DNA of 64,000 nucleotides from Diplocarpon mali (Eukaryota > Ascomycota > Leotiomycetes > Helotiales > Drepanopezizaceae). The stretch is from the NCBI GenBank assembly GCA_024741835.1, contig JAENRP010000063.1, positions 62,001 through 126,000 of the forward strand, in the 5' to 3' direction. Positions within the stretch are counted from its first letter, which is position 1, and each line of letters starts with the position of its first letter. Below the pieces are notes generated by a model. The model worked only from the letters and a program-made list of their open reading frames with translations. It searched no databases and was not told the DNA's origin. The translations under genes and the position numbers were made by a program. Below, piece by piece: positions 26,511 through 37,718 of the stretch.

Positions 26511-27244
26511 AACGCCTTTTGCTAATAGCTATAAAGTTCATATAGTCAAATTTAAAGGCCAAGCCACTTTATAAGAAGTGAAGCTATACTAAGAGATCTA
26601 TGGTTCTTTATAGTACTTTGCGCATTATACGCATTAGGATATACTATACTACTGCTTTATTCTTAGCAAATTCCTTATTAACCCTTTGCTATAATATATA
26701 GCAGCTTTAAAACGAGTTTTATAATACTTGCAAGGAACGCGATTCTATTATACTACCTTTAGAAGTAAAACAACTGACCTAGAGCTTCAGAAATTGCATA
26801 GCTACTGCAATTCTAACTAGGTAGGTAATAAAGAAAGTAGAGCCTCCTATTCTAAGGCTGTCTTCTTCTTTAATAATAGCATAATTACTACCTCCTTTAA
26901 GCGATAAACTATTATCGCTCTCTTATCTATAGAGGTAGAGTATATTACTATATGCAAATTCGTATAAGAAGCCTCTTAGATACGCTAGGTACTTAAGGAA
27001 ATAGGCTATACTAGCAACGATGCTACTAAAGTCGAGATAATCTGCAATAATTAAGGAGCCCTTTATCTTACCGAAAACCCTAAATATTATTAAAGAATAA
27101 AGCATATTAATATCAAGTTCTATTATATTTGGTAAGAGCTTTAGAAAGGCTATTTGGACCTTTAGTATACTAATACTAAAGATAATGCTAATAATAGACT
27201 TATTAAAAGCTTAAATAGCTCCAACTACGCCGCCTTTATCAAAT
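26511..27244 (+). mobile_element. 3' end of a copia element (RNase H part), 5'-truncated
   Basis: This segment aligns along its whole length with 38766-39499, the RNase H end of the copia at 35-40 kb. It starts abruptly near 26511, so gag, integrase and RT are absent. It runs directly into an LTR shared with the downstream copia. Differences from the other copy are mostly C/T and G/A transitions. It is either a remnant of a tandem copia pair sharing one LTR or the product of recombination between elements. Confidence 0.75.
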
Positions 27245-27269
27245 TGTTAAATATAAAGGTTCTGCACCT

Positions 27270-27351
27270 CAATTAAGGGGTGATTTTTTTTTATACCTTC
27301 TATTACAAGGTGATTTTTTTTTTACACTTCTATTAAGGGGTGATTTTTTTT
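27270..27351. repeat. three-fold tandem AGGGGTGATTTTTTTT repeat in the copia LTR
   Basis: Three units of about 30 bp, each with TTAAGGGGTGATTTTTTTT or a variant, near the LTR start. The same arrangement occurs in the other LTR at about 39526-39603. It lies immediately before the 23-bp motif copy. Confidence 0.65.
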
Positions 27352-27705
27352 ACTCCCGGGCCGGGCCTGCGAGTTGATTTTGACTTACTAAGGGGTGGAT
27401 TTCCTACTCCAGAGTAGAGCGCGCTAGCGAATTCTACTCTATTTCCCATATCTATAGGTTGATTTTTCATACGAAACTATAGATTATAACAAAAGTTATA
27501 ACATCATATGTATTGCTAGCGAGTACCTTTAAAGGTCTTTCCAAAGGGGTGTATTACAGGAATGCCTATTATATATTTGTCATATGATCTATTATATAAT
27601 ATATTATATATATAATGTATTATATGACTTATTATATAACTTAGTAGCAGCCCTTATTAAATAGCTTATAGTTAGAGAGCTCTTATGAATTAAGACAAAA
27701 GACAC

Positions 27706-27710
27706 CTAAC
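27706..27710. repeat. target-site duplication CTAAC, left
   Basis: CTAAC precedes the gypsy LTR at 27711 and is repeated at 35259-35263 after the second LTR. The uninterrupted LTR at 40.2 kb has a single CCAAC at the matching place (ACACCCAACATCGTCG), so this is a true 5-bp duplication with a C/T change. Confidence 0.85.
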
Positions 27711-28017
27711 TGTAACGGCTGCACCTCCACTTAGTGCAATTACCTAGGAGTATAGCGTTTTATAGTTTTGCAATCTCAATTCGATATAGGATTATCTTGA
27801 ATTGATTTTAAAGGTGCAAAAGGATATTCTTATATAATATTATATAAACAGACAAAGAGCCTTAAGCTGCTTATATATATAAGGAAGAAGGGCTCTCCCT
27901 TAAGGAGGGCTCTCTAACTTCTTCGTTTCCTTTGTATTAGACCTATAGAATACGCCTTTTGCACTACTTCTTACTCCTATACTTAATCTTGCACTTCGGT
28001 AGTTCTATATTATTATA
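27711..28017 (+). repeat. 5' LTR of the nested chromodomain element
   Basis: 307 bp, starting TGTAACGGCTGCACC and ending TATTATTATA. It is the same length as the 3' LTR, with differences that are nearly all transitions. Confidence 0.88.
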
Positions 28018-31000
28018 TTAAACGAAGAAGTTCCTCTTTGCTAAGGACGGCTTTTAATAATATCCTACCTCTTTTGAAAATCGATTTGCGGTTATTTCGA
28101 CTTTCGATAGAGTCAAGATCCTAGAGATCTTTTAGACAAACTAGGAGCTTAAGTTTAGCTTATTAACTAGTATAATCGAAGAACGCTTTTATTAGCCGGA
28201 TTTTCTTAACTACTCCTTTTATAGAAGTGCTATAGGTAGAAGTTAGGAAAGCACTACGCTACTAGAACCCTTTTTTTATAAAACCCCTTTTTAACCAAAT
28301 CCCTATTGAAATCAAAAGTGGTAAAATAAATTCCCTACTAGCCAGAAGTTAATAAATATAGAATATACCCAGTTCATTTAAGGAACTAGCTTTTATAAGG
28401 AGTACCCCTACCCTAGCCCCTAGGGCCAGACCTTCCTCTGCCGCTAAGGGCAAGAGGCTATAATGCTATAGCTAAGCTAACTAAGATAAACGAGACTTTT
28501 CGAACCCGAATATCTTATAAGGAATAGTCTTAAGTTTAAAGGAATCCTTATAGCACTAAAATCAATCTAATCGATAATTGCAAAGCGAGATTAGTAAAAT
28601 TGCCTAAGCTATCTCTAGCCTAAAGACCCTAGCTTATCAAAGCCAAGATACAGCTTAGCGCGTATATTAGACTACTAAGCGAGAATCCACCCACCCTTAA
28701 GAGACCCAGCCTCCTTTAGAAGTCGATACAGATACGAAACGGCTAAAAATTCAGCTAATTGAAAAGATCACCCCTCTTAATAATAGAACCTCTCTAACGT
28801 ATAAGCAATAGTTAGCTTTAGTCTAAGACCGACTGCAAGTTAATGCCAACTTATATCCGAATAAGCAAGCTCGCTAAGCCCTTATTTAAGGATCTACTAT
28901 AGGATAAGCCTAAATGTACCTTAAACCTTAATACCTTTTAGAAACTAACCCCTTTTGGAACTATTAAGAAATAGTAGAACTGCTAAGCAGTTACTTTTTA
29001 ATTAACTAAGAGGTAGACCTATTCTAATCCACTTTCCATTACCTTTATATAAGAGAAGCCGGTTATTCTAAAGAAACTTTCCTTTAGTTTCAAGCCTAAT
29101 TCTAATCTACTATAATCTAAGAAAAGGTCTTAAGATCTAAGTAGTTCTTCTTTATATAGAATAAGATTACCCCCTAGCTTAAAGCTACTTACGCCTTAGC
29201 TAAGGCCTCTTAAAGGAAGGACTATATTATTATAGTTAATTAATTAAATGCCCTTAATGCTAAACGCTAAAGCAATCAACTTCTTAACCCTTTGATTAAA
29301 AGTAAAGCAATTTTAATATTATACTAGAAGACATCTGGTTCGCTCTTTAATAAGACCGCTCGCGGTCTAAGCGCCAGAAGTACCACCCGAGTTTCTAAGC
29401 AACCAGCCCTAAAGCCGACTACCCCTTTTTACTAAAATATGCTAGCTAAGGCTAGTTCTCCTACTTTACCCCTTAAGCAAGCTACCTATTAGACCTATAG
29501 TAAAACTAGTCACTATAAGATCAAATGCCCTTTTATAAGTAAGATTAATACCTTAAAAGATACAAAGGAATCTGATCCAACTTTGGACTTAATTAAAAAC
29601 AGGATTAAAATAGAAGAAGATTAGGAAAATGAAAAGGCCTAGGAAAAGACTTCTACTTAGGCTTGCGAAAGTATAACTTATCGAAGCTAGATCTTAACTC
29701 TTTAATAAAAGGGAAGTAATTCCTAACCTCTTATACTATTAGTATAAATGGACTTAAAGTATTATTATTAGCTTTAGTAGATACTAAAGCTCTTAATTAC
29801 CTATTTTTAAATCGTTCCCTTTCTATACGTCTTTTAAAAGCGACTGGCTTTAAAATTCTTCCTCTTCTAGCCCTTATTCCTATCTATAGATTTTAAAATA
29901 CTATTCGCGCGTAAGCTACGCACTATATACGCTTTCACTTAACAATTGATAAAAGGCGTATTTATAACTGCCCTTAGGTTATTCTTAACTTAAGCTAGTA
30001 TAACGCTATTATTAAAGTCAAATAGATGCGCCGATTCCGACTTAAACTTGATCCAAAGGAAAACCGATTTGTATAGCCTTTATATTATCTCTTATCTCCC
30101 TAATTTGCAAAGGAAATCGTCATTTGTCTTCCCCCTTTTAAAGGACTTCAGATCCGATCCAATTATTAAGCTAATATTAATCGTAAAGAATAGGAAATAG
30201 CTATAGATAAAGCTCGATAGATTAATAGAAGATAGTCTTACGTTAATTTAATAGTCCTAGCTAGGCGCGAGATCCCTATTGCTATTACTAGGCCAGCGCC
30301 CCTACCTATAACTAAGCCAGATTTAGGAAAATAGTCTAATACGAATCGACTATAATCTGACCCTATTCGCAAATGCCTTAAAGCTGCGATTCCTATTTGC
30401 AAAATCAGCGCTAATGCCTTTTATTATAATATAAGGCGTAAGGAAACTAAGTTCTTTCAAACTAGTATTTATAAAGTAGATAAGATTCTAAAGGAAAGAT
30501 ATAAGCTTAAAAATCCTAATATTGAAAAGCTAATTAACGATCGACTCTTAAAATAGTACTAATCTCTAAGATAAGCTTTCTTAAAAAGGGATATAGATAC
30601 CCTCCTTCCCTATTAGTACTATAATTATAAGATATAGCTAAAAAGGCCTTTGCTTAATGCTTATTCGCCCTTCTACCGTCAATCTACTAAGGAGCTTAAG
30701 GTTATAAAGGAGTACTTATTCGAGAATTTAGACAAAGGCTTTATTAAGATAAGTACTAGCCCCTTTGCTTCGCTAGTGCTATTTATAAAGAAGGCCGATA
30801 GCAGCCTCTGATTTTGCATAAACTACTAAAAGCTAAACGCACTAACTTAAAAGGACGCTTACCCGATTCTAAGGATAGACGAGCTTTTAAGGCAAGTATT
30901 TAAAGCTAAGATTTTTATAAAACTGGATATTTAAGCCGCTTTCAATCGAATACAAATAGACCTTAAATCAAAGGAATATACTACCTTTCGAATAAGGTAT

Positions 31001-33689
31001 AGATCCTATAAATATAAGGTTCTCCTATTTGGCCTTTATAATAGACCTAGTACTTATTAGTAGTATATGAATAATGTTCTTTTAAATTACTTAGATGATT
31101 TTTATATAGTATATTTAGATAATATTTTAATTTACTTTAAGAATGTTAAAGAGCACTAGGGTCATATTAAAAAGGTACTAAAACGACTCTTAAAGGCTGG
31201 CCTTTAAGTAGATATTAAGAAGTGCGAGTTCTATATTATTTAAATTTAATATCTCAAATATATTCTAATAATAACTAGGATCGAACTGGACCTTAAAAAG
31301 GTTGAACTACTATACAATTGGAAGTACTTAAAAACTGTTATTAGAGTGAAGTCCTACTTAGGATTTTATAAGTTCTATTGATAATTTATTCGCAACTTTA
31401 AACTAATCGCTAAGCCCCTTTCTATTCTAACCCGACCGATAGTGCCTTAGAATTGGATAGAAGAGTGCCGAATCACTTTTAAAGAGCTTTGTAAGCAGTT
31501 GCTTTCGATTTAGCAGATTTACTATTTTAACCCTAACTTGCCTATAAAGCTGGAAACTAATGCTTTTAATAGCGTTATTGCCAAAGTACTTTCTTAGTAA
31601 TACTTTGATAAGCAATAGTACTTAATCGGCTTCTATTTATATATACTCTTTAGATATAAACCTAATTAGGAAATATATAATAAGGAACTCTTTACTATTA
31701 TTGAATCCTATTATAAATAGAGACCTAAGCTTATATTACTTAAGAAGCAAGTTGATATTTATTCAAATTACTGCTCCTTTAAGTACTTTATAACTACTAA
31801 GGTTTTAATTGCAAAATAGTACCGATAGATGGAATTTTTATCTGACTTTAATTTTCGAATTATATATACTCTTAATAAAGATAACCAGAAGGCTAATATT
31901 CTTAGCTGCTAAGAGTAGGATATGCCAGTTTATAAATAAGCAAAGCTAGATAGCCGATCCTAGGTTCTGATTTCCTTAGCCTAGTTAGACCTTTGAATTA
32001 ATACCGAATTAGCTAATAAATTTCTCGCCGAATCTGCCGAAGGTACCTTAGCCCTAATATCAACTGATACTTCCGATTCGACTCTAAATCGACTTAAGGA
32101 TTCCTTTAATTTAATTAAGAAGCTTTATTAAGATAATTGCAAATCCTTTTAAAAGATTTGCGCCAACCTTCTTAAGAACTACTCTTTAAAAGACAAATTG
32201 CTTTACTTTAAGGAGCATTTTTGCATATGCCGTAATACTCCTTTATATACTTATCTAATTTAAGAAGCTTATAACCAACTTTTAAGCGCGCACCTTAGTA
32301 GCTTAAAGACCTATTAGCTACTTGCTTCTAAGTACTATTAGGTTGGGATAGGTTTGGATTGTAAAAGATTTATTGCAAACTATAGACCTTATCAATTCTC
32401 GTATTTGAAGACAATTAAGTAATAAGGCCTCTTATAGCCTCTTCCTATTCCTAACTATCCTATATAGCACTTATATATAGATTTTAAGGATTTCCCTTCT
32501 AATAAGCATAGTTTTGATCAAATCCTGGTTTTTATAAACCGACTTAATAAGAGCGCTATTATAATCCCTTATTAAAAAGATATCGATACTTAAGGAACTA
32601 TCCGATTATTCATTTAATAGATATATCAATTCGGCTATACTTTAAAGACAATTACCTCCGACCGAGGCTCCTAATTTATCTCCTTATTTTAAAAAGAATT
32701 CTACTATATTATCGGTATTAAGATCAAACTCTCTATAGCGTACTATAAGGAGACTAACGGCTAAACAGAGATTATAAATAAGTATATTAATTTAAGGCTA
32801 TAGCCTTTTATTAATTACTATTAAGATAATTAGAATAAGCTAATTCTATTAATAGATTATGCGCAATCGACTCTCTTTTACGCTTTAATTAGTATAACCC
32901 TATATTAGCTTAAGTATAGAGTTGCACCTTAGATAAGTTAGGACTAAATCTTTCTAAAATCTTCTAGCCTATAGGAGAGATTGAATTAAGCAGAGGCTAG
33001 GCTAATAGTAGAAAGGATATACTTAGCTTAGGAAGTAGTAAAAGGCAATATAGAATGCGCTTAAGAGAAAATGCATAAGTCTATGAATTAATACTAAAGG
33101 GAGATTGATTAGAAATTTAAAGATATAGTCTACCTTTTAATAAAAAATCTTAAGAACTACCGCCTTAGTAGGAAACTAGCTAATTAATAGGAAGGTCCTT
33201 TCGAAGTTCTTAAGAAGGTAGGCAATTTATATTAGATTAAGCTGCCTATAAGTTTTATAATATATAATATCTTTACGCTAAAGCTACTATTTAAAGATCT
33301 ATAGAACCCTTTGCCAAGTTAGGAATAACCCTAGCCTACTATAGAAAAGATCGCTAAGTAAGAAGAGTATAAAGTATTTAAGATACTAGGTATACGCCTA
33401 TCTTAAGGAAAACTAGAGTACTAGGTCAAATAGACTAATTATAATCCCGATTTAAGTTAGTATTGCGCCTCAAATTTTATAAGGTCCTTATATAAGATTC
33501 GCGACTTTTATTAGGCCAATCCTATAAAGCCAGGACTACCTTAGAACCTATAAGCTTGGCTAAAGGCTTAGGAAAGTAGTATAAATGATTATAGTTACTT
33601 AAAAGATAATAGGCCAGATGCGAAATAGGTTAGTAAACAAATCTAAAAATATAAATAAAAAAAAAAAAAGGAGAAAAATAATAAAAATA

Positions 33690-34660
33690 GAAAAACAATA
33701 ATACTAGGCCTATTGCCTCTTCCCTTTACAACTCCTTTGACCCCTCCTCTTCTGCGCTTAAGGAGATAAGCTCTAACTCTATTCTAAAGCTAGAGCTCGC
33801 CTCTTATCTACGCTTCCGCTTAGAATAACCCTGACCTCCTTTTGCCACTGCTAGCGCCGCCTTACTAGCCGCTGCGCCTAATGCTACTCTTATTATTGCA
33901 AGCCCCTCTCTCTTTATAAAAGACTCTGCCGCTATAGCGGTCCGCTTTACTAACGCAGCGATAGACCTTAAGAGGCCTAGTATAGTTTAGCTAGATTGCT
34001 CTAACCTTACTAGCTAGGACTTAATAAGGTTGCTGCGCTCTTATTAAAAAGTTAGCAATCGATTTAATACTAATTCGAGTTGAACTTATAGCAACTATCG
34101 CCTAGACCTCCTTTAGCTAGCTTACTATAGCCTTAGCTATAGAGCGGAGCTTTATAAGGCTAGCGCGCTTAAGTTAAGTGCGACTAGTCGGAGCCTTTGC
34201 GCTAGCTACTAGCAGGAGGTTAACAAAGATCCAGGCGCGCTAGACCGCCTTTTGATAGAGCATCTTGCGGTTTCCTACCAAAACCGCACGCGCGTCCTTA
34301 TTATTATTATTATTATCTTCCTCTTACTACTAAAGAGCCTCCCCCTGCCACTCCTTAAGGGCCGCAGATAGCACTGCAAACTCCTTACTAATATAGGAAG
34401 GAAGCTATAAATAAATATTAGTGCAACTAAGCCTTTGGACTTAATTCGGGATACTTATAAGAATGCATTTTGCCTTTTGCTCTTAATACTAGTAGCACTT
34501 CTTACTATACTCTAATTTAAACTCGCACTTATACGTAATATTGCATATAAGGCACCGTACGCATTAGCAATAACAAATGCGGTAGGCTATTGCAAGGGCG
34601 CCTAATAGCAAGGGAATTGGCACTATATATATTAGACGCAATTCGACCCTGGACTAGGGC
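33690..34660 (-). pseudogene. antisense cysteine-containing frame in the chromodomain element
   Basis: Between the chromodomain end (about 33.55 kb) and the 3' LTR (34952) there is a long minus-strand frame, opposite to gag-pol. Its start side (about 34.6-34.5 kb) reads CVRCLICNITYKC, then EYSKKCYQY and KAKCILIS, a cysteine-spaced pattern resembling a zinc-binding module. It continues KEFAVLSAALKEWQGEAL and an asparagine run coded by a microsatellite, then an alanine/lysine-rich region (LIKLRSIAKAIVS). Breaks are TAA/TAG where Q or W would fit. The plus strand here shows no comparable frame. The region is visibly less AT-rich than the rest of the element. Coordinates are approximate and the function is unknown. 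Confidence 0.5.
34298..34316. repeat. (TTA)n microsatellite
   Basis: Short trinucleotide run within the antisense frame of the chromodomain element, coding asparagines on the minus strand. Another, TAG-type, run lies at about 34679-34698. Confidence 0.7.
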
Positions 34661-34936
34661 AAACTTACTTATAGTAGTTAGTAGTAGTAGTAGTAATTGT
34701 TTCTACTACTATATATTAACCCTGCGTTATAATAGTAGGAGTAAGGGACCTATATAATTATATATAGTTATTATACTAAAGAAGGAAGATCCTATAAAAG
34801 GAAAAACAAATTTAAGTATATAACGCGACTTGCGCTAAACCAAATATAGAATAGTACTATTCGTATAATAATACGCTAAGTATATTACTATACGAAAATC
34901 ATCACGACCTGCTAACGCTTATAGGCAAGCGTTCTC

Positions 34937-34948
34937 AAAGGGGAGGGG
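34937..34948 (+). other. polypurine tract AAAGGGGAGGGG
   Basis: Twelve purines three bases before the 3' LTR start at 34952, the expected place for the plus-strand primer. It fixes the plus orientation of the element. Confidence 0.8.
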
Positions 34949-34951
34949 TAG

Positions 34952-35258
34952 TATAATAGCTGCACCTCCACTTAGTGCAATTACCTAGGAGTATGGCGTT
35001 TTATAGTTTTGCAATCTCGATTCGATATAGGGTTATCTTAAATCGATCCTAAAGGTGCAAAAGGATATTCTTATATAATATTATATAAACGGACAAAGAG
35101 CCTTAAGCTACTTATATATATAAGGAAGAAGGGCTCTCCCCTAAGGAGGGCTCTCTAACTTCTTTATTTCCTTCGTATTAGACCTATAGAATACGCCTTT
35201 TGCACCACTTCTTGCTCCCATACTTGATCTCGCACTTCGGCGGTTCTATATCGTTATA
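34952..35258 (+). repeat. 3' LTR of the nested chromodomain element
   Basis: 307 bp. It begins TATAATAGCTGCACC where the 5' LTR has TGTAACGGCTGCACC; the three changes are G-to-A or C-to-T. It ends ATCGTTATA and is followed by the CTAAC duplication. Confidence 0.88.
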
Positions 35259-35263
35259 CTAAC
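35259..35263. repeat. target-site duplication CTAAC, right
   Basis: Second copy of the 5-bp duplication. The copia LTR continues directly after it with ATCGTCGTTTGCACC. Confidence 0.85.
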
Positions 35264-35344
35264 ATCGTCGTTTGCACCTCATACTTTTTCGTACCCTCTT
35301 TTAGTTTACTATCAAGTTCACTATCAGAGAACCTCCTTGCTATA
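35264..35344 (+). repeat. copia LTR, second part
   Basis: Continues the LTR interrupted at 27710 and ends CCTTGCTATA where the other LTR ends CCTTGCTACA at 40321. It acts as the end of the 5' LTR of the downstream copia internal region. Confidence 0.78.
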
Positions 35345-36183
35345 CTAAGGAATCTCAAATGAAGCTTGCTATTATACTTAATTGCAAACTAGGCCTACTA
35401 GCTTATATAGAAGGCGACAAATCTGCCTTAGATATATGGGAAGCTCTTTAAAAACAGTATGAAGGATCTGGAATAGTGCTTGAATATAATGCTATATAGA
35501 CCTACGTCACTATTAAATATAACGACTTTAACTTATTTAAAGCTTATATTATCGCTTTCAGACTTTCAATTACTAAATTAGAAGCTCTCGACTTTGCCCC
35601 TTCCTCTTACTAGCACCCTATTATATTTATTATTAGCTGTTCTAATAGATGGCCTATTTAGGTAGATCAATAATGCTTTAACCTTCGCTTAGCTATAGTA
35701 GCTGGATGAAAATCAGAGATTACGCTTAAAGCTCTTATTAAAGATATTACTAATAAAGCTTAAGCCTTATAAAGTTTAAAGATAAACGGAACCGTCTTAT
35801 ATAGTAACAAATTAGCTAGCAAGCCGCATTTCTCTAATAAGAAGTTAGAAAACAAAGGAGGTTTCAAAGACTTAAAGAAGAGCACCTTTAGGAATACTAC
35901 CTCTTCCCTTAACTCCCCCTATCCTTATTATAAGCAACTAGAGCTATACTATAAGGCAGAAGATTGCTTTATAATTAATAAATCGAAAAGAGAGGCTTAA
36001 GAGAAGGACTTAAGGAAGAAGTACGTATTTCGTCACCTTAAAGGCAAGGACGATAAGTCCTTACTATTATTATTATTACTAAAAGGCAAGAAGCCTTCTA
36101 AGAAGACTTAAAAGGAAGACAAAGAGTTAAATAATGACCTCTTTAGGCATACTATGCTATTACTAACCCTAGGGCCAATTCTC

Positions 36184-36260
36184 ACTCGCAAGCTAGGCCT
36201 AGGACTCAATTCCGACTCCTCCCTAAGGCCAATTTCCACTTGCGAGCCAGGCCTAGGAGT
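36184..36260 (+). repeat. two 23-bp motif copies at the gag/protease junction
   Basis: ACTCGCAAGCTAGGCCTAGGACT (36184-36206) and ACTTGCGAGCCAGGCCTAGGAGT (36238-36260). In the copia reading frame the first codes LTRKLGLGLNS and leads openly into the protease. Confidence 0.8.
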
Positions 36261-37650
36261 CAGTTCTTCTACCTCCTACTTCTTATTAAAATTAAAGAAT
36301 CGTTAGCTATATAATATAGGTGCTAGTAAGCATATCTCTAATAATCTTTCCAAGTTCACTTCCTATACTACTTAAGATAATCTACCCTCCTTAAGTACAA
36401 TTAATAGATCTATTCAACCTCTTAGTATTAGTACTTATAAAGTCAACGCACTTAAATCCAATAGAAAGGTATATATTCTTAAGTTAATTAATACTCTTTA
36501 TATACCTTAATTACCTATCTGCTTATACTTAAGTAGCAAACTTAATAAAATTAAAGGCTTCTATCGAAATAGTAAGCTATTCTTATCTAATAAGAAGGAA
36601 ATTTGCACTATTGATAATAATATATATATTAATAAGGAATAGCCTTCTATTAACTCCTTTAGTTATATAAGTAGATATACTCTTTTAGCTGCAATTAAGA
36701 ATAGACCTCTTAATATTAAGCTCTAGTACTATTAATTAGGCCATGCTAGCCTATAAATAATCAGAAAGACCTAATCTACTATTACTAATATATAGATTAA
36801 GGAAACAAAATTAAAGAAGACGCGAATTTGCGCTCCTTATAAAAAAGGCAGACCTTTTTAATATATTAATAAACGTTTAGCTTGCCCTTAACCTATAAAG
36901 GCACTTAATAAGCTATACATCGATATGGTTTATCTAAAGCCAACTGGCCTTAATAGCTATAAATACGCTTCTATCTTCACTTGCGCAGCTATAATAGCTA
37001 GATAGGAATAGACCTATATAAACAAATCTAATGCCTTTAAGGCAAATAAGAAGATGATTAGCCTTTTATAAACTTAATATAATCGCATAATTAAGTATTA
37101 AAGAACTAATAGAAGTAAAGAGTACTCTCTTATATAAATGTAAATACTTATAGAAAACCTTAGTATAATTTTAAAGGAATCTACTTTATATATACCAGAA
37201 TAAGATAGTAGATTAGAATAATCAATTCGCATACTAATAGAAAAGTTGCAAATAGTTATAATTGATTAAAATATCCCTTCTTTTCTTTAGCCTTACCTCC
37301 TTCTTTTAGTAATATATATTACTAATCTTACTACCTTTAATATTCTAAGTAGTAAGATTTTATATAAGGTCTTTTAGGATAATATTAAGCCTAATAAGCC
37401 GTATACTCCTTTAGTTAAGCATCTTCGAATACTAGGCTATTAAGTTTATATACTAATTGAAAAAGAAAGGCGAACTTAAAGTAATAAACTCGCTTTAAAA
37501 GCAGAGGTAGGTACTCTTATCGGATTTAATAGTAGAAGTATCTATCAAATCTATATACTATTACAAATAAGTGAAAAGATTATTCAATTATCTTACATTT
37601 GATTTAATAAAGACGGCCTAATTATAGAGCCGCAATTAAAGGGTGATTTC

Positions 37651-37718
37651 ACTCCTAGGCCAGGACCGTAAGTCAATTCTAACTCTTACAATTTCACTCC
37701 TGGGCCGGGACCGCAAGT
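37651..37718 (+). repeat. two 23-bp motif copies between integrase and RT, opposite orientation
   Basis: ACTCCTAGGCCAGGACCGTAAGT (37651-37673) and ACTCCTGGGCCGGGACCGCAAGT (37696-37718). In frame the second codes FTPGPGPQVNS. Both are flanked by TTTC on the left and CAATTCT on the right. Confidence 0.82.

Larger units (their letters stand above)
27245..27710 (+). repeat. copia LTR, first part (interrupted)
   Basis: LTR starting TGTTAAATATAAAGG and matching 39500-40321. At 27710 it is interrupted by a gypsy element; it resumes at 35264 and ends at 35344. Without the insertion the LTR is about 547 bp. It lacks the 276-bp insertion present in the other LTR: here the site reads CTCTATTTCCCAT (about 27441-27455). 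It carries one 23-bp motif copy at 27352-27374. Confidence 0.75.
27711..35258 (+). mobile_element. RIP-degraded chromodomain Ty3/gypsy element nested in a copia LTR
   Basis: A plus-strand element with 307-bp LTRs at 27711-28017 and 34952-35258. Its LTR ends were TGTAACG...CGTTACA (now CGTTATA). RT lies at about 30.75-31.3 kb (VLFIKKADSSL, then FINYxKLNA, then YRSYKYKVLLFGL, then VYLDNILIYF with the YLDD box changed). Integrase lies at about 32.45-32.8 kb (HIYIDFKDF, TSDRGS, KETNG carrying the D, D, E residues). A C-terminal chromodomain lies at about 33360-33540 (EEYKVFKILGIRLS, then WTNYNPDL, then NPIKPGLP), the signature of chromoviruses. A polypurine tract AAAGGGGAGGGG at 34937-34948 precedes the 3' LTR. 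Many TAA/TAG stops show it is dead. It carries no copy of the 23-bp motif. Confidence 0.9.

Noticed and set aside
27461..27660. AT-rich palindromic words in the copia LTR as a replication origin
   Set aside because: The same words occur in the other LTR as CATATGAC repeats changed by mutation; they are LTR sequence, with no evidence of origin function.
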